Below are positions 18,818 through 27,837 of a stretch of 64,000 nt of DNA, piece by piece. Origin of the DNA: Kiritimatiellia bacterium (GTDB lineage Bacteria > Verrucomicrobiota > Kiritimatiellia > RFP12 > DVOR01); NCBI GenBank assembly GCA_900771325.1, contig CAAGNN010000031.1, positions 12,395-76,394 of the forward strand, written 5' to 3'. The notes beneath the pieces are model-generated. The model searched no databases. It was given only the letters and a program-made list of their open reading frames with translations, and was not told the origin of the DNA. The first letter of the stretch is position 1. Each line of letters opens with the position of its first letter. Position numbers and translations under genes: made by a program.

Positions 18818-20745
18818 CCGACTGGGCCTCGCTCCTCAACCCCGAGCAGTGCGCCGCCGTCACCGCGCCCGATGGCCCGCTCCTGGTCCTGGCCGCCGCC
18901 GGCACCGGCAAGACCCGCACTCTCACCTATCGCGTGGCCTATCTGATGGAGAATGGCGTCCGCCCGGAGAACATCCTCCTGCTCACCTTCACCAACCGCG
19001 CCGCCCGGGAGATGCTCGAGCGCGCCGAACAGTTGGTCGGGCCGGCCATCGCGACCCTCTGGTCGGGCACCTTCCACCACGTCTGTCACCGCATCCTGCG
19101 CGTCTACGCCGACCGTCTGGGCTATACGCGCTCCTTCGTCATTCTCGACCGCGAGGACTCCCTCTCGCTCATCAACAAGGCCATCAAGGCCCTGGTCAGC
19201 AATGTCAAGGAGTTTCCCAAGAAGGATGTGATGGCCGCGCTCATCGGCAAGGTGGCCAACACCGAGGGCGACCTGGCCGCCGAGGCCGCCGCCCTCTCCT
19301 TGGAGACCGGTGCCGCCCCCGAGCAAATCGTGGCCGTGGCCGAGCGTTATCAGGCCGACAAGCGCGCGGCCAACGCGATGGACTTCGACGACCTCTTGAC
19401 CAACACGCTCAAGCTCCTGCGCCAGGCCCCGGAGGTCCTCGCGCGCTACGCCGAGCGCTTCCGCTACATCTTGGTGGATGAATACCAGGACACAAACACC
19501 ATCCAGTCGCAGATTGTCGACCTGCTTGCCTCGCACCACCGCAACTTGATGGCGGTGGGGGACGACTTCCAGTGCATCTACACCTGGCGAGGGGCCGACT
19601 TCCGCAACATTATGGACTTCCCGAAGCGTTGGGCCGGCTGCAAAATCATCAAGCTCGAGCGCAACTACCGCTCCGTCCCGGAGATTCTCTCGGTGGCCAA
19701 CGAGGTCATCGCCGGCAACCCCGAGCAGTTCCAGAAAACCCTCCTGCCCACGCGCCCGGCCGCCGGCGTCAAGCCCCTCTTGGCCTTCCTGCGCGATGCC
19801 TCCGAGCAGTCCCAGATGGTCATCCGCCAGGTCCAACGCCTCTTGGCCGACGGCCTGGCGCCCACCGACATCGCCATCCTCTACCGCTCGCATTACCACG
19901 TGATGGAGTTGGAAACCGAACTGCGCCGCCTGCAAATCGACTACGTCCTCACCTCCGGCCAGGGCTTCTACGATAGCGCCCATGTCAAGGACACCGTCTC
20001 CTTCCTCCGCCTCTGCTCGGGCACGGCCGACCTCTTTGCCTTCACCCGCGTGATGGGCCTGCTGCCGGGCGTTGGCCCCAAGACCGCCGAGAAACTCTGG
20101 ACCAAACTCGGCGAGCGCTTCGATGCCGCCCAGCCACCCGACCGCCAGGCCCTCCTCGCGCTGATGCCCAAGAAGGCCCGCCCCGACTGGGAGCTCCTTG
20201 ACGCTCTCCTCGCGCGCTATCAGGAGGAGAACCTAGAGTTCAACGGCAGCAAGGCCGTCACCCTCTTCCAGGACGCTTGGTACGACCGCTACCTCCACCG
20301 CACCTACGAGAACGCTGAGGAGCGCATTGAAGACCTCGCGGCCCTGGCCTCGCAGTTCGGCAAGAACCAGAGCGTTGGCCAATTTCTCTACGATGTGGCG
20401 CTGATGACGAATGTCGACGCGGAGTCCGCCCAGGCCCTCGCCGACCGCCCCGGCCTGCACCTCTCCACCGTCCACCAGGCCAAGGGCCTCGAGTGGCCGG
20501 CGGTCATCGTGCTGTGGTGCAATGAGGAACTCTTCCCTTCGGCCCGCGCCGTGAAGGAGGGCAACGAGGCCGAGGAGCGGCGGCTCTTCTATGTGGCCGT
20601 CACGCGCGCCAAGCGCTCGCTCCTGCTCTGCACTCCCTCCTACCGCTTCAACCCGCGCACCGGCGAGCGCCTCTACCTCAAACCCTCGCGCTTTGTCAAA
20701 TCCCTCCCCGAAAGCCTCGTCTCCAAGCGCTACGGGATGTACTGA
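18814..20745 (+). CDS. UvrD/Rep-family superfamily 1 DNA helicase
   Basis: The 643-residue protein has all the core superfamily 1A motifs: Walker A AAAGTGKT (28-35), motif Ia LLTFTNRAAREM, motif II DEYQDTN (near 223), motif III VGDDFQCIYTWRGAD, motif IV RNYRS, motif V LSTVHQAKGLEWP (near 550) and motif VI FYVAVTRAK (near 592). It is shorter than UvrD or PcrA (about 720) and lacks their long C-terminal tail. It should unwind DNA 3' to 5' in repair or replication restart. It is coupled to the epimerase gene by ATGA, and its stop lies 4 bp before the second 142-bp element. Confidence 0.93.
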   Translation: MTDWASLLNPEQCAAVTAPDGPLLVLAAAGTGKTRTLTYRVAYLMENGVRPENILLLTFTNRAAREMLERAEQLVGPAIATLWSGTFHHVCHRILRVYADRLGYTRSFVILDREDSLSLINKAIKALVSNVKEFPKKDVMAALIGKVANTEGDLAAEAAALSLETGAAPEQIVAVAERYQADKRAANAMDFDDLLTNTLKLLRQAPEVLARYAERFRYILVDEYQDTNTIQSQIVDLLASHHRNLMAVGDDFQCIYTWRGADFRNIMDFPKRWAGCKIIKLERNYRSVPEILSVANEVIAGNPEQFQKTLLPTRPAAGVKPLLAFLRDASEQSQMVIRQVQRLLADGLAPTDIAILYRSHYHVMELETELRRLQIDYVLTSGQGFYDSAHVKDTVSFLRLCSGTADLFAFTRVMGLLPGVGPKTAEKLWTKLGERFDAAQPPDRQALLALMPKKARPDWELLDALLARYQEENLEFNGSKAVTLFQDAWYDRYLHRTYENAEERIEDLAALASQFGKNQSVGQFLYDVALMTNVDAESAQALADRPGLHLSTVHQAKGLEWPAVIVLWCNEELFPSARAVKEGNEAEERRLFYVAVTRAKRSLLLCTPSYRFNPRTGERLYLKPSRFVKSLPESLVSKRYGMY

Positions 20746-20749
20746 GTTT

Positions 20750-20891
20750 AGCCGACAGCCGTCAGCGGACAGCGGACAGCCGCTTACGCGACGGGCCAAC
20801 CTATAGCCGAACTAATGTGCTTTAACGGCTCAGACGGGAGAGGCATATCGAGCGCCAGCGCTGTCAGCTGTCGGCTGTCAGCTGTCGGCTT
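20750..20891. repeat. 142-bp inverted-repeat element, copy B (MITE-like)
   Basis: Left-end 7-bp units CCGACAG, CCGTCAG, CGGACAG, CGGACAG, CCGCTTA; right-end inverted units CTGTCAG, CTGTCGG, CTGTCAG, CTGTCGG. It fills the whole space between the convergent helicase and FtsW/RodA genes. Its right edge (CTTA) supplies the TAA stop of the FtsW/RodA gene. It could also form a long hairpin and act as a bidirectional terminator. Confidence 0.7.
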
Positions 20892-22209
20892 AGCGCGCAC
20901 GGTCGTGCGCGCGGTTCGTGCACGCGCAGACCAGGCCGCAGAGGAGAAGGGTCGTGAGGAGCGAGAAGCCGCCCTGCGAGAAGAAGGGCAAGGTGATGCC
21001 CGTCATCGGCAACGCCTTGGTGACGCCCCCGACGTTGAGCACCAACTGCACGCCCAATAGGGCCGTCAACCCCAACCCCAACAGTCGACACGGCGGCGGC
21101 AGGGCCTCGTCCATCGCCCGCGAACTGCGCCAAATCCACAGCCAAAAGCCCCCCAACACCAGCGCGCAGCCCACGAGCCCCCACTCCTCGGCCAGGGCCG
21201 CGTAGACAAAGTCGCTCGTCACAATCGGCACGGTCCCAGGCATCCCCTCGCCCAGACCGGTCCCCCATAGGCCGCCGGCAAACTGCGCGCAGAGGCTCTG
21301 GCCAATCTGCCAACCCTTGCCGGTGGGGTCCTGGAAGGGGTCGAGCCAGACGGCGAACCGGGCCGCGCTATGCGCCGAGAGGAAGCGGATCCCCCACCCC
21401 GCCGCTGCGGCCGCGCCCAGCCCCACCGCCAGCCACCCCACCTTCCGCGTGGCCGCGCAGAGCATTAACATCAGCGTTAGGCAGAGAATGAGGACAAGCC
21501 CCAGGTCGCGCACCGCCACCGCGCCCGCCAGCGGCACGCCCCACAACACCGCCAGAGCCAACGCCTCGCGTAACGGCGGCACGGGCACCCCGGCAACCGT
21601 CCGCGCCAGCGCCTCGCTCCGCGCCGGCAACCACGCAGCTGTAAAGGCCACCAAGAGCACCTTGACCAATTCCGTGGGGTTGATCTGCCCCGGGAGGAAC
21701 ATCCCTCCGCGATAACTGCGCCCGAAGAGCCGCAAAGCCGCCAGGACCCCCAGCGCCCCCAACCAGCAGACCCACTGCACGCGCGGCAGGGCGGCGGCCA
21801 CCGTCTCGGCACGCAAACAGCGTAGGCAGAAGAGCCACCCGAACACGCCCCCCAGGAGCGGCAGGTAGGCCCGCCAGGCGTGCCACGCCTCGGCCCAGGT
21901 CCCCAACCGCCACTGCTCCACAATGCCCAGCCCCAGCAAAAGCAGCGTCAGGGCCACGACAAGGCGGTCCCCGCCAAAGCGGCTCGGCCGCGTTACCCAC
22001 CAACTCGCCAAGAGCGCCCCGAGCCAAAGCAGGAGGGGCGCGAAGAAGGCCCCGGGCGTGAGCGCATCGCTGCTCAGGCGCATCATCGCCACCGGGAAGG
22101 CCGCCGCCCCCACGCACGCCACCACCGCCAGGAAGACGCCCCCGCCGGCAACCGCTCCGGCCGCCGGTTTGACCGCTTTGGGAGCGCGCTTTTTTCGGGG
22201 TTTGGCCAT
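20890..22209 (-). CDS. FtsW/RodA/SpoVE (SEDS) family peptidoglycan glycosyltransferase
   Basis: The 439-residue polytopic membrane protein has about ten hydrophobic helices. SEDS hallmarks include an RDLGLVLIL segment matching the catalytic Asp region, DPTGKGWQIGQSLCAQFAGG, a VPIVTSDFVYAALAEEWG loop, and the C-terminal GITLPFFSQGGFSLL. The family polymerises lipid II with a class B penicillin-binding protein in division (FtsW) or elongation (RodA); these two roles cannot be separated here and no partner PBP is nearby. It is the last gene of a minus-strand operon, 4 bp after lolD. A basic N-terminal tail (MAKPRKKRAPKAVKP) is cytoplasmic. The TAA stop comes from the adjacent repeat element. Confidence 0.9.
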   Translation of the reverse strand: MAKPRKKRAPKAVKPAAGAVAGGGVFLAVVACVGAAAFPVAMMRLSSDALTPGAFFAPLLLWLGALLASWWVTRPSRFGGDRLVVALTLLLLGLGIVEQWRLGTWAEAWHAWRAYLPLLGGVFGWLFCLRCLRAETVAAALPRVQWVCWLGALGVLAALRLFGRSYRGGMFLPGQINPTELVKVLLVAFTAAWLPARSEALARTVAGVPVPPLREALALAVLWGVPLAGAVAVRDLGLVLILCLTLMLMLCAATRKVGWLAVGLGAAAAAGWGIRFLSAHSAARFAVWLDPFQDPTGKGWQIGQSLCAQFAGGLWGTGLGEGMPGTVPIVTSDFVYAALAEEWGLVGCALVLGGFWLWIWRSSRAMDEALPPPCRLLGLGLTALLGVQLVLNVGGVTKALPMTGITLPFFSQGGFSLLTTLLLCGLVCACTNRAHDRAR

Positions 22210-22213
22210 TGCC

Positions 22214-22900
22214 TCAGGCCTGCAACTTGCCGTCGGTCAACGTCAGCACGCGGCTGCACCGCGCGGCCGTCTCGGGATTGTGCGTGACCATCACCAAGAG
22301 GGCGTTCTGCTCGCGCACCAACTCGAAGAGCAGGTCCAGAACCCGTTCGCCGGTCGCGGCATCCAAGTTGCCGGTCGGCTCGTCGGCCAGGATTAGTGGC
22401 GGCTCGTTCATCAACGCCCGGGCAATGGCCGCGCGCTGCTGTTCGCCGCCGGAGAGTTCTAGAGGCGTATGGCGCAGACGCCCGGCAAGCCCCACGCGCG
22501 CAAGGAGCGCCTCGGCCCGCGCACGCAAGCGCTTGGCCGAAAAGCGCCCCAGGGCCATCGCCGGGAGCATCACATTCTCGGTAATATCCATCTCCGGCAA
22601 GAGGTGATAGGCCTGGAAGACGAAGCCGATACGCTCGGCGCGCAGCCGCGTCCGCCGCCGGGCCGAGAGCGCGTAGAGCGGCAGACCGTCGACCGTCACC
22701 TCGCCGGCCTCCGGGCGGTCCAAGCCGCCGAGCACATGCAGGAGGGTCGACTTGCCGGCACCGCTACGGCCGATGATGGCCACCGTCTCGCCGCGTTCGG
22801 CCGAGAAGTCCGCCTGCCGGAGAATCTCCAGGCGCTTGCCGTGGAGGGTGTAGGCTTTGCACAAACCAGTGGCCGCGAGGGCCGAAGAGGGGGTAGACAT
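22214..22900 (-). CDS. lolD: Lipoprotein-releasing ABC transporter ATP-binding protein, LolD-type
   Basis: The 228-residue ABC ATPase has Walker A GRSGAGKST (44-52), Q-loop FVFQAYHLLPEM (94-105), signature LSGGEQQR (149-156), Walker B LILADEPTGNLD (169-180) and switch His in VTHNPETA. The subgroup of LolD/MacB/FtsE-like ATPases fits. I chose the ATG at 22900 because the N-terminus then matches the family and lies just 4 bp after the permease stop; the longer frame would overlap the permease gene. With the adjacent FtsX-type permease it should extract lipoproteins from the inner membrane for delivery to the outer membrane. Confidence 0.88.
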   Translation of the reverse strand: MSTPSSALAATGLCKAYTLHGKRLEILRQADFSAERGETVAIIGRSGAGKSTLLHVLGGLDRPEAGEVTVDGLPLYALSARRRTRLRAERIGFVFQAYHLLPEMDITENVMLPAMALGRFSAKRLRARAEALLARVGLAGRLRHTPLELSGGEQQRAAIARALMNEPPLILADEPTGNLDAATGERVLDLLFELVREQNALLVMVTHNPETAARCSRVLTLTDGKLQA

Positions 22901-22904
22901 TGGC

Positions 22905-24158
22905 TTACTCCTTGCGCAGGGCATCGACAGGATCCATCGCGGCGGCCCGCCACGCCGGCAGGAGCGACGCAAGGGCGCAGAAGCCCACCACCATCACCGC
23001 CACCTGCACCACCTCCAGCGCCTCCACGCGCCAAGGAAGCGCATCCAGACCGTAAACCGCCTTCGGGAAGACCTCCACCCCGACATGCGCCAACGCCTCC
23101 ACTAGGCTCTGCAAGTTGCACAGCACCAGGAAGGCCAGGGCAATCCCCAGCGCCGTCCCCACCACGCACTGGACCCAGCCATAACAGACAAAGGTCATCG
23201 CCAACTGCCGCGTCGAGAAGCCCAACGCCTTGAGCAGACCAATCTCGTGGGTCTTCTGCACCGTAATGACGATAATAGTGTTCACCACGCAGAAGATGGC
23301 CACCACGCTGATGAAGATCAGCAGCAGCGTCATCATATTCTTCTCCGTGGCCACCGCGTTGAAGATGAGGCGGTCGAGCTGCTGCCAGGTGCTAATCGTC
23401 AGCGCCCGATAAGGCATCCGCGCCTGCGCCACCTCGCGCACCTGCGCCAAGAGCGGGTCGGGCTCCAACCCAAAGGGCGAGAGCGCCTGCGGATCGGCCA
23501 CGCGCAGCGAGACGCTGTTCGCGCCAATCTCCACCCCCGCCAAATCCCGCGCCACCGGCAGCGACACGAAGAGATACCCGCCATCAAACTCCGCCTGACC
23601 CGTCTGGTAAATCCCCCGCACCGTCAGCCGCTCGGGGAAGTAAATCTCGTCGCGCTTGACCAAATTCATCGGCGAATAGACCATCAACTCGTCGTTCACC
23701 CCCACCATCAACCGCGCGGCCATATCAATCCCGAGGACCACCCCCTCGCCACTCACGTCAAAGCGCCCATTCCACATCTCAAAGGGCAACATCTTCTGCA
23801 CCCGCTCGCTATCCACCCCCAGGAGGATCGGCGCCAAAATCCGCCCGTTATACTCCGCCAGCACCCGCGTCTCGATACTCGGCGAAGCCGCCTCCACCCC
23901 CGCAATCCCATCCAGTGCCCGGCACAACCCCTCCTCCCCCACCAACGGCTGACGGTTCGCCGCCTGAATCACAATATGCGGCTTGAAGGCCAAAATCTTC
24001 TGCTGCCACGTATCGCCAAATCCCGTAAAGACCGCCCGGACGATAATCACAATCGCCACCCCAATCGTCACCCCCAACACCGAGAGCACCGTCACGACCG
24101 AAGCCACCCCGCGCCGAGGGCGTAGATACTTAAGCGCCAAGAACATCGAAAACATCAT
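22905..24158 (-). CDS. Lipoprotein-releasing system permease, LolC/LolE-type
   Basis: The 417-residue permease begins with FLALKYLRPRRG followed by an N-terminal membrane helix (VASVVTVLSVLGVTIGVAIV), a periplasmic domain of about 220 residues, and a C-terminal FtsX core of three helices (TLLLIFISVVAIFCVVNTII; KALGFSTRQLAMTF motif). This is the LolC/E arrangement. It sits 4 bp upstream of lolD. A -10 box (TAGAAT with TGG extension) ends 6 nt before the ATG, with no convincing ribosome-binding site, so the transcript may be leaderless. Only one permease gene is present, suggesting a homodimeric LolCE-like transporter or a second gene elsewhere. Confidence 0.85.
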   Translation of the reverse strand: MMFSMFLALKYLRPRRGVASVVTVLSVLGVTIGVAIVIIVRAVFTGFGDTWQQKILAFKPHIVIQAANRQPLVGEEGLCRALDGIAGVEAASPSIETRVLAEYNGRILAPILLGVDSERVQKMLPFEMWNGRFDVSGEGVVLGIDMAARLMVGVNDELMVYSPMNLVKRDEIYFPERLTVRGIYQTGQAEFDGGYLFVSLPVARDLAGVEIGANSVSLRVADPQALSPFGLEPDPLLAQVREVAQARMPYRALTISTWQQLDRLIFNAVATEKNMMTLLLIFISVVAIFCVVNTIIVITVQKTHEIGLLKALGFSTRQLAMTFVCYGWVQCVVGTALGIALAFLVLCNLQSLVEALAHVGVEVFPKAVYGLDALPWRVEALEVVQVAVMVVGFCALASLLPAWRAAAMDPVDALRKE

Positions 24159-24170
24159 ACCGCCATTCTA
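24158..24170 (-). promoter_or_regulatory. Extended -10 promoter of the lol operon, predicted leaderless
   Basis: On the minus strand TTTGG-TAGAAT has its hexamer at 24170-24165. Six bases separate it from the ATG at 24158, so the start codon would be at the 5' end of the mRNA. Confidence 0.45.
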
Positions 24171-24234
24171 CCAAATCCCTCCCCGCCCCGCTCGCCTTAC
24201 GCGGCAGAAAGAGCACTTTTGGCCACAGACACAA

Positions 24235-24264
24235 CACCTGCTAGCCGCGAACGGCTAGCAGGTG
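24235..24264 (-). terminator. Terminator hairpin after the BspA-like gene
   Basis: Perfect 13-bp inverted repeat CACCTGCTAGCCG / CGGCTAGCAGGTG with a CGAA loop, 16 bp after the stop of the BspA-like gene. The following T-tract on the minus strand is weak (TTGTGTCTG). Confidence 0.6.
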
Positions 24265-24280
24265 TGAGCGAAGCGAATCC

Positions 24281-27277
24281 TTACTTGCTAATACGGATGC
24301 GATAGAAGGCGGAGGGGCCGCGCTTGGTGGGGTTCGGGGTCCACGTCTCACCGTTGCCAACCGTGCTCGCGCCCTCGGTGAGACTATCGAGCGAGTCACC
24401 TTCCAGGAGGATATAGGTGAGGCCGGGCTTCGTCTTGGCGGTGGTGAGCGGTTGCTTGGCCGAGGGGTCAAAGACCGCCCCGCCCTCGGCAGAGGTGTCA
24501 AGAATCGCCTCGGCAATCGCGGCCTGGACATCGACCTTCGAGAGGTCTATCGTCCCCTCCCCTGCCTTCGTGAAGTCAAGGAACTCGGTAATATCGTAGC
24601 GCTTCTCGCCGTCGACCTTGACCACCTTGACGGTCGCGCCATTCGCCGTCACGCTCGTGGCTGTGCTCGGCACCTCAACGCTCACCTTGCCCGCCTCCAC
24701 CCCCTCAGGAATGGACACCACAACCTCCCCCACCCCCTCGCTCGGCTTAACCACCCACCCCGTCTCCGCAGAACCCTCAATGGTGGCCCCCTCATCGCCA
24801 GGCACAGATGGCTTCTCTACCGCTGCCGCGCGTTCCATCACGAGCCCGTGCCACATCCCGTCCACAATCTCTGCCTCCCACGCTGCCGCATACGCCGCCG
24901 AATAATAGCCCTGTGTTCCCGCAGGGAAACTCGAACTATAAGCCCAACACGGCTTTCCAGAGAAAGTCACCGAGGTCAGAGAAGTGCAATAGCGGAACGC
25001 AGAGTGGCCGATATAGGTCACGTTCGCAGGAATCCTCACAGAGGTCATTCGCCAGCAACCATCAAACGCATAGTCGCCGATGGTGGTCACGCCTTCGGGA
25101 AGCGTGACAGAGGTCAAATCACAATCACGAAATGCCCCTTCGCCAATGGAGGTCACACTCGAGGGAATCATCACCGAAGTCAGAGAAAAGCAAGAGTCAA
25201 ACGCCCAGTCGCCAATAGAGGTTACGCCTTCGGGAAGCGTGACAGAGGTCAAATCACAATGGGCGAATGCTCCATCGCCAATGGAGGTCACCCCCTCGGG
25301 GACCCGATACTCGCCTTCTACACCTAAAGCAGCTATAAGCGTCGTCTTCTCTTTATTAAATAGAGATCCTCCTAGCAAGGAAAAACAGGTATTATCGGCA
25401 CTTAGCGAGATGGTAAGCGAAGGACAGCCGCTAAATGTAGCCGCTCCAATACTTGTCACACTCGAGGGAATCGTCACCGAGGTCAGAGAAAAGCAAGACT
25501 CAAACGCCCAGTCGCCAATAGAAGTTACTCCCTCGGGAAGCGTGACAGAGGTCAAATTACAATCGGCGAATGCATAGTCACCGATAGTAATCACTCCTTT
25601 TGGAATCATCACTGATGTCAAATTACAATAGGCAAATGCTCCATCGCCAATGGAGGTCACCCCCTCAGGAACCCGATACTCGCCTTCCACACCGGGAGCA
25701 GCTAGAAGCGTTGTCCTCGTTTTATCAAATAGAAGTCCCTCTTGCGCGGAGAAGTAGGCGTTGTCCTCACTGACCGAGAACTCCAGTGAATAACATTCGC
25801 TAAATGCAGTCGCTCCAATCCTTGTCACACTCGCAGGGATCGTTACTGCAGTCAGAGCAGTCCCCCGAAACGCCCCGTAGCCAATGGAAGTCACGCCCTC
25901 GGGAATCTCCACCGAACTCAGAGCGCATTTGTCAAACGCCCACTGACCAATGGAGGTCACACCTGCAGGGAGTTCCACCGAGCTCAGACCGCACCCAGCA
26001 AACACAGAGTCATCGATGAGGGTCAAGCCAGACGGAATCGTCACCGAGGTCAAAGAATTGCACCAATAGAATGCGTGGTTATCGATAGTTGTTACGCTTT
26101 CAGGAATCGTCACCGAGAGCAAAGAAGAGCAATAGGCAAACGCCCCCTCACCAATAGATGTCACCCCCTCAGGAATCTTTACCGAGACTAGAGCATCATC
26201 CCAACCGAACGCATCTTCGCCGATAGCGGTGACGGGATAGCCGCCGAGGGTGGTGGGGATGACGAGGTCGCCAGCGTAGTCTGTGGAGAACCCGGTGATC
26301 GTGACTTCACCATTGGAGACTGTGTAAGTGAAAAGATCCTCCTCTGGCGAATCCACTTCCTCCGCCAGGGTCATACTCAACCCGTTCCACATCCCGTCCA
26401 CGATCTCCGCCTCCCACGCCGCCGCATACGCCGCCGGATAAAACCCTGGCACATTCACCGGGAATGTCGATTCAACCACCGCACACGGCTTTCCCAAGAA
26501 AGTCACCGCTGTTAGAGAACTACATTCCTCGAACGCCCCATAACCGATAGAAGTCACGCTATCGGGAATCGTCACCGAGGGCAGAGAACTGCAACCGAAG
26601 AACGCACAGTCGCCGATGGAGGTCACGCCTGCAGGAATCACCATTGAGGCCAAAGAACTACAACTGGAAAACGAATACCTGCCGATGGTGGTCAAACTCT
26701 TAGGAATTGTCACCGAGGTTAGAGAAGTGCAACCCCTGAACGCCGCGTCACCAATAGAGGTCACGCCCTCGGGAATCACATAATCTCCAGTTACACTAGG
26801 TGCAGCAAGAAGCGCCGTGTATCCCTTATTAAACAAACACCCCTCTTGTGACGCATACGAAGAATTACCGGAATCCACTGCAATAACTAGAGAACTGCAC
26901 CCAGAGAACGCATCTTTGCCAATACTAGTCACACCTGCAGGAATCATCACCGAAGTCAGAGAGCTGCACTCGTCGAACGCATAGCGACCGATAGTGGTCA
27001 CACTTGAAGGAATCGTCACCGAAGTTAAAGCGCTACAAAAAGAGAATGCTGCTTCGCCGATGGCGGTGACGGGGTAGCCGCCGAGGGTGGAGGGAATGCC
27101 GAGGTCGCCGGAGTAGGACTCCGGAAAGTCGGTGATTGTGGCTTGGCCGTTGGTGACGGAATAGGTGAAGTCTCCCTCGGTTTCGGCGAGGAGAGGGACG
27201 GAGAGGAGGAGAATAAAGAGGAGGAGGATGTGGCGGCGGATGGCGGTCAGGGGGAAGAGGCGTAAAAGACGGTTCAT
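24281..27277 (-). CDS. BspA-like leucine-rich repeat (LRR_5) surface protein
   Basis: The 998-residue exported protein has a signal peptide (about residues 1-31, hydrophobic LLLFILLLSVPLLA) and more than twenty LRR_5/BspA repeats of about 23 residues with the pattern LTSVTIPEGVTSIGDGAF. Two blocks, each opening with FTYSVTNG/FTYTVSNG plus GGYPVTAIGE and ending with AAYAAAWEAEIVDGMW, show an internal duplication. After residue about 830 a non-LRR C-terminal region ends in FYRIRISK, probably an anchoring or sorting domain. BspA-type proteins bind host or matrix components in other gut bacteria; a similar adhesin role is inferred. It is monocistronic with its own promoter, AAAGGAG ribosome-binding site and terminator. 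Confidence 0.88.
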   Translation of the reverse strand: MNRLLRLFPLTAIRRHILLLFILLLSVPLLAETEGDFTYSVTNGQATITDFPESYSGDLGIPSTLGGYPVTAIGEAAFSFCSALTSVTIPSSVTTIGRYAFDECSSLTSVMIPAGVTSIGKDAFSGCSSLVIAVDSGNSSYASQEGCLFNKGYTALLAAPSVTGDYVIPEGVTSIGDAAFRGCTSLTSVTIPKSLTTIGRYSFSSCSSLASMVIPAGVTSIGDCAFFGCSSLPSVTIPDSVTSIGYGAFEECSSLTAVTFLGKPCAVVESTFPVNVPGFYPAAYAAAWEAEIVDGMWNGLSMTLAEEVDSPEEDLFTYTVSNGEVTITGFSTDYAGDLVIPTTLGGYPVTAIGEDAFGWDDALVSVKIPEGVTSIGEGAFAYCSSLLSVTIPESVTTIDNHAFYWCNSLTSVTIPSGLTLIDDSVFAGCGLSSVELPAGVTSIGQWAFDKCALSSVEIPEGVTSIGYGAFRGTALTAVTIPASVTRIGATAFSECYSLEFSVSEDNAYFSAQEGLLFDKTRTTLLAAPGVEGEYRVPEGVTSIGDGAFAYCNLTSVMIPKGVITIGDYAFADCNLTSVTLPEGVTSIGDWAFESCFSLTSVTIPSSVTSIGAATFSGCPSLTISLSADNTCFSLLGGSLFNKEKTTLIAALGVEGEYRVPEGVTSIGDGAFAHCDLTSVTLPEGVTSIGDWAFDSCFSLTSVMIPSSVTSIGEGAFRDCDLTSVTLPEGVTTIGDYAFDGCWRMTSVRIPANVTYIGHSAFRYCTSLTSVTFSGKPCWAYSSSFPAGTQGYYSAAYAAAWEAEIVDGMWHGLVMERAAAVEKPSVPGDEGATIEGSAETGWVVKPSEGVGEVVVSIPEGVEAGKVSVEVPSTATSVTANGATVKVVKVDGEKRYDITEFLDFTKAGEGTIDLSKVDVQAAIAEAILDTSAEGGAVFDPSAKQPLTTAKTKPGLTYILLEGDSLDSLTEGASTVGNGETWTPNPTKRGPSAFYRIRISK

Positions 27278-27318
27278 TGTGGACTCCTTTACGAGGGCTA
27301 AGGCGAACGACGGCTACT

Positions 27319-27348
27319 ATTCTACCCCCCGATGGGCCTCTAGGTCAA
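27319..27348 (-). promoter_or_regulatory. Sigma-70 promoter of the BspA-like gene
   Basis: Minus strand: TTGACC (27348-27343), 18-bp spacer, TAGAAT (27324-27319). Confidence 0.65.
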
Positions 27349-27482
27349 GCGATTTTTTGCATTCGATGGGCGGCGCACCTGCGAGGAACTGCTCGCCCCA
27401 CCCCCTTGGGAGCGTCGACCGCTCCACCTCGGCAAAGGCACTCGCTGGGCACACGCGCGCGAGAACCCATTGTTATTCGAGG

Positions 27483-27500
27483 TACGCGCGCGCACGCGCG
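27483..27500. repeat. Alternating purine-pyrimidine tract, copy 2
   Basis: TACGCGCGCGCACGCGCG, 40 bp before the GC-rich units at 27541. Confidence 0.6.
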
Positions 27501-27540
27501 AAGCTTGAATTGGTCTTCGGAGTAGGCTGTGCAAAACCGA

Positions 27541-27628
27541 CTCGCCCCGGGTTCACCTTGCATCCGCCCCGGGTTCGCCTCCGACCCGGGGCGAGTGGCC
27601 TGGCGGAGCAGACCACTGCAAAACGCTT
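27541..27628. repeat. GC-rich repeat units, locus 2, with conserved downstream block
   Basis: Two minus-orientation units (CGCCCCGGGTTC) are followed by one plus-orientation unit (GACCCGGGGCGAG). The next 36 bp (GAGTGGCCTG..., 27593-27628) match 15648-15683 closely, including GCAAAAC, showing that the repeat and its flank travel as a composite. Confidence 0.7.
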
Positions 27629-27722
27629 CATAGCACCTCCTCACCTCCCATTCGGGGCGGTTCATCGGAGGCCGAAGCCTACACCTCCCCTCCCCTGGAC
27701 CCTCCTCCGCGGCACGCGCCCT

Positions 27723-27750
27723 GTCGACTGTCCACTGTCCACTGTTGACT
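27723..27750. repeat. Heptanucleotide tandem repeat, 4 units
   Basis: GTCGACT, GTCCACT, GTCCACT, GTTGACT in direct 7-bp succession, 27 bp before the nagA -35 box. Confidence 0.75.
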
Positions 27751-27776
27751 AAGAGCGCAGCGAACGCACAAGAGGC

Positions 27777-27805
27777 TTGCTGTTTGCGCCGGAAAGGTCT
27801 ATACT
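27777..27805 (+). promoter_or_regulatory. nagA promoter
   Basis: TTGCTG (27777-27782), 17-bp spacer, TATACT (27800-27805). The transcript leader would be about 26 nt with an AAAAGGAG ribosome-binding site. Confidence 0.75.
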
Positions 27806-27837
27806 ATGGACAGTCATCACAGAAAAGGAGTGCCATT

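Larger units (their letters stand above)
27278..27837. other. 560-bp divergent intergenic spacer, no gene seen
   Basis: Between the BspA-like gene and nagA. It contains the minus-strand BspA-like promoter, an alternating purine-pyrimidine tract, a short inverted group of GC-rich units, a block (27593-27628) shared with locus 1, four heptamers and the nagA promoter. No convincing open frame was found. Confidence 0.7.
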
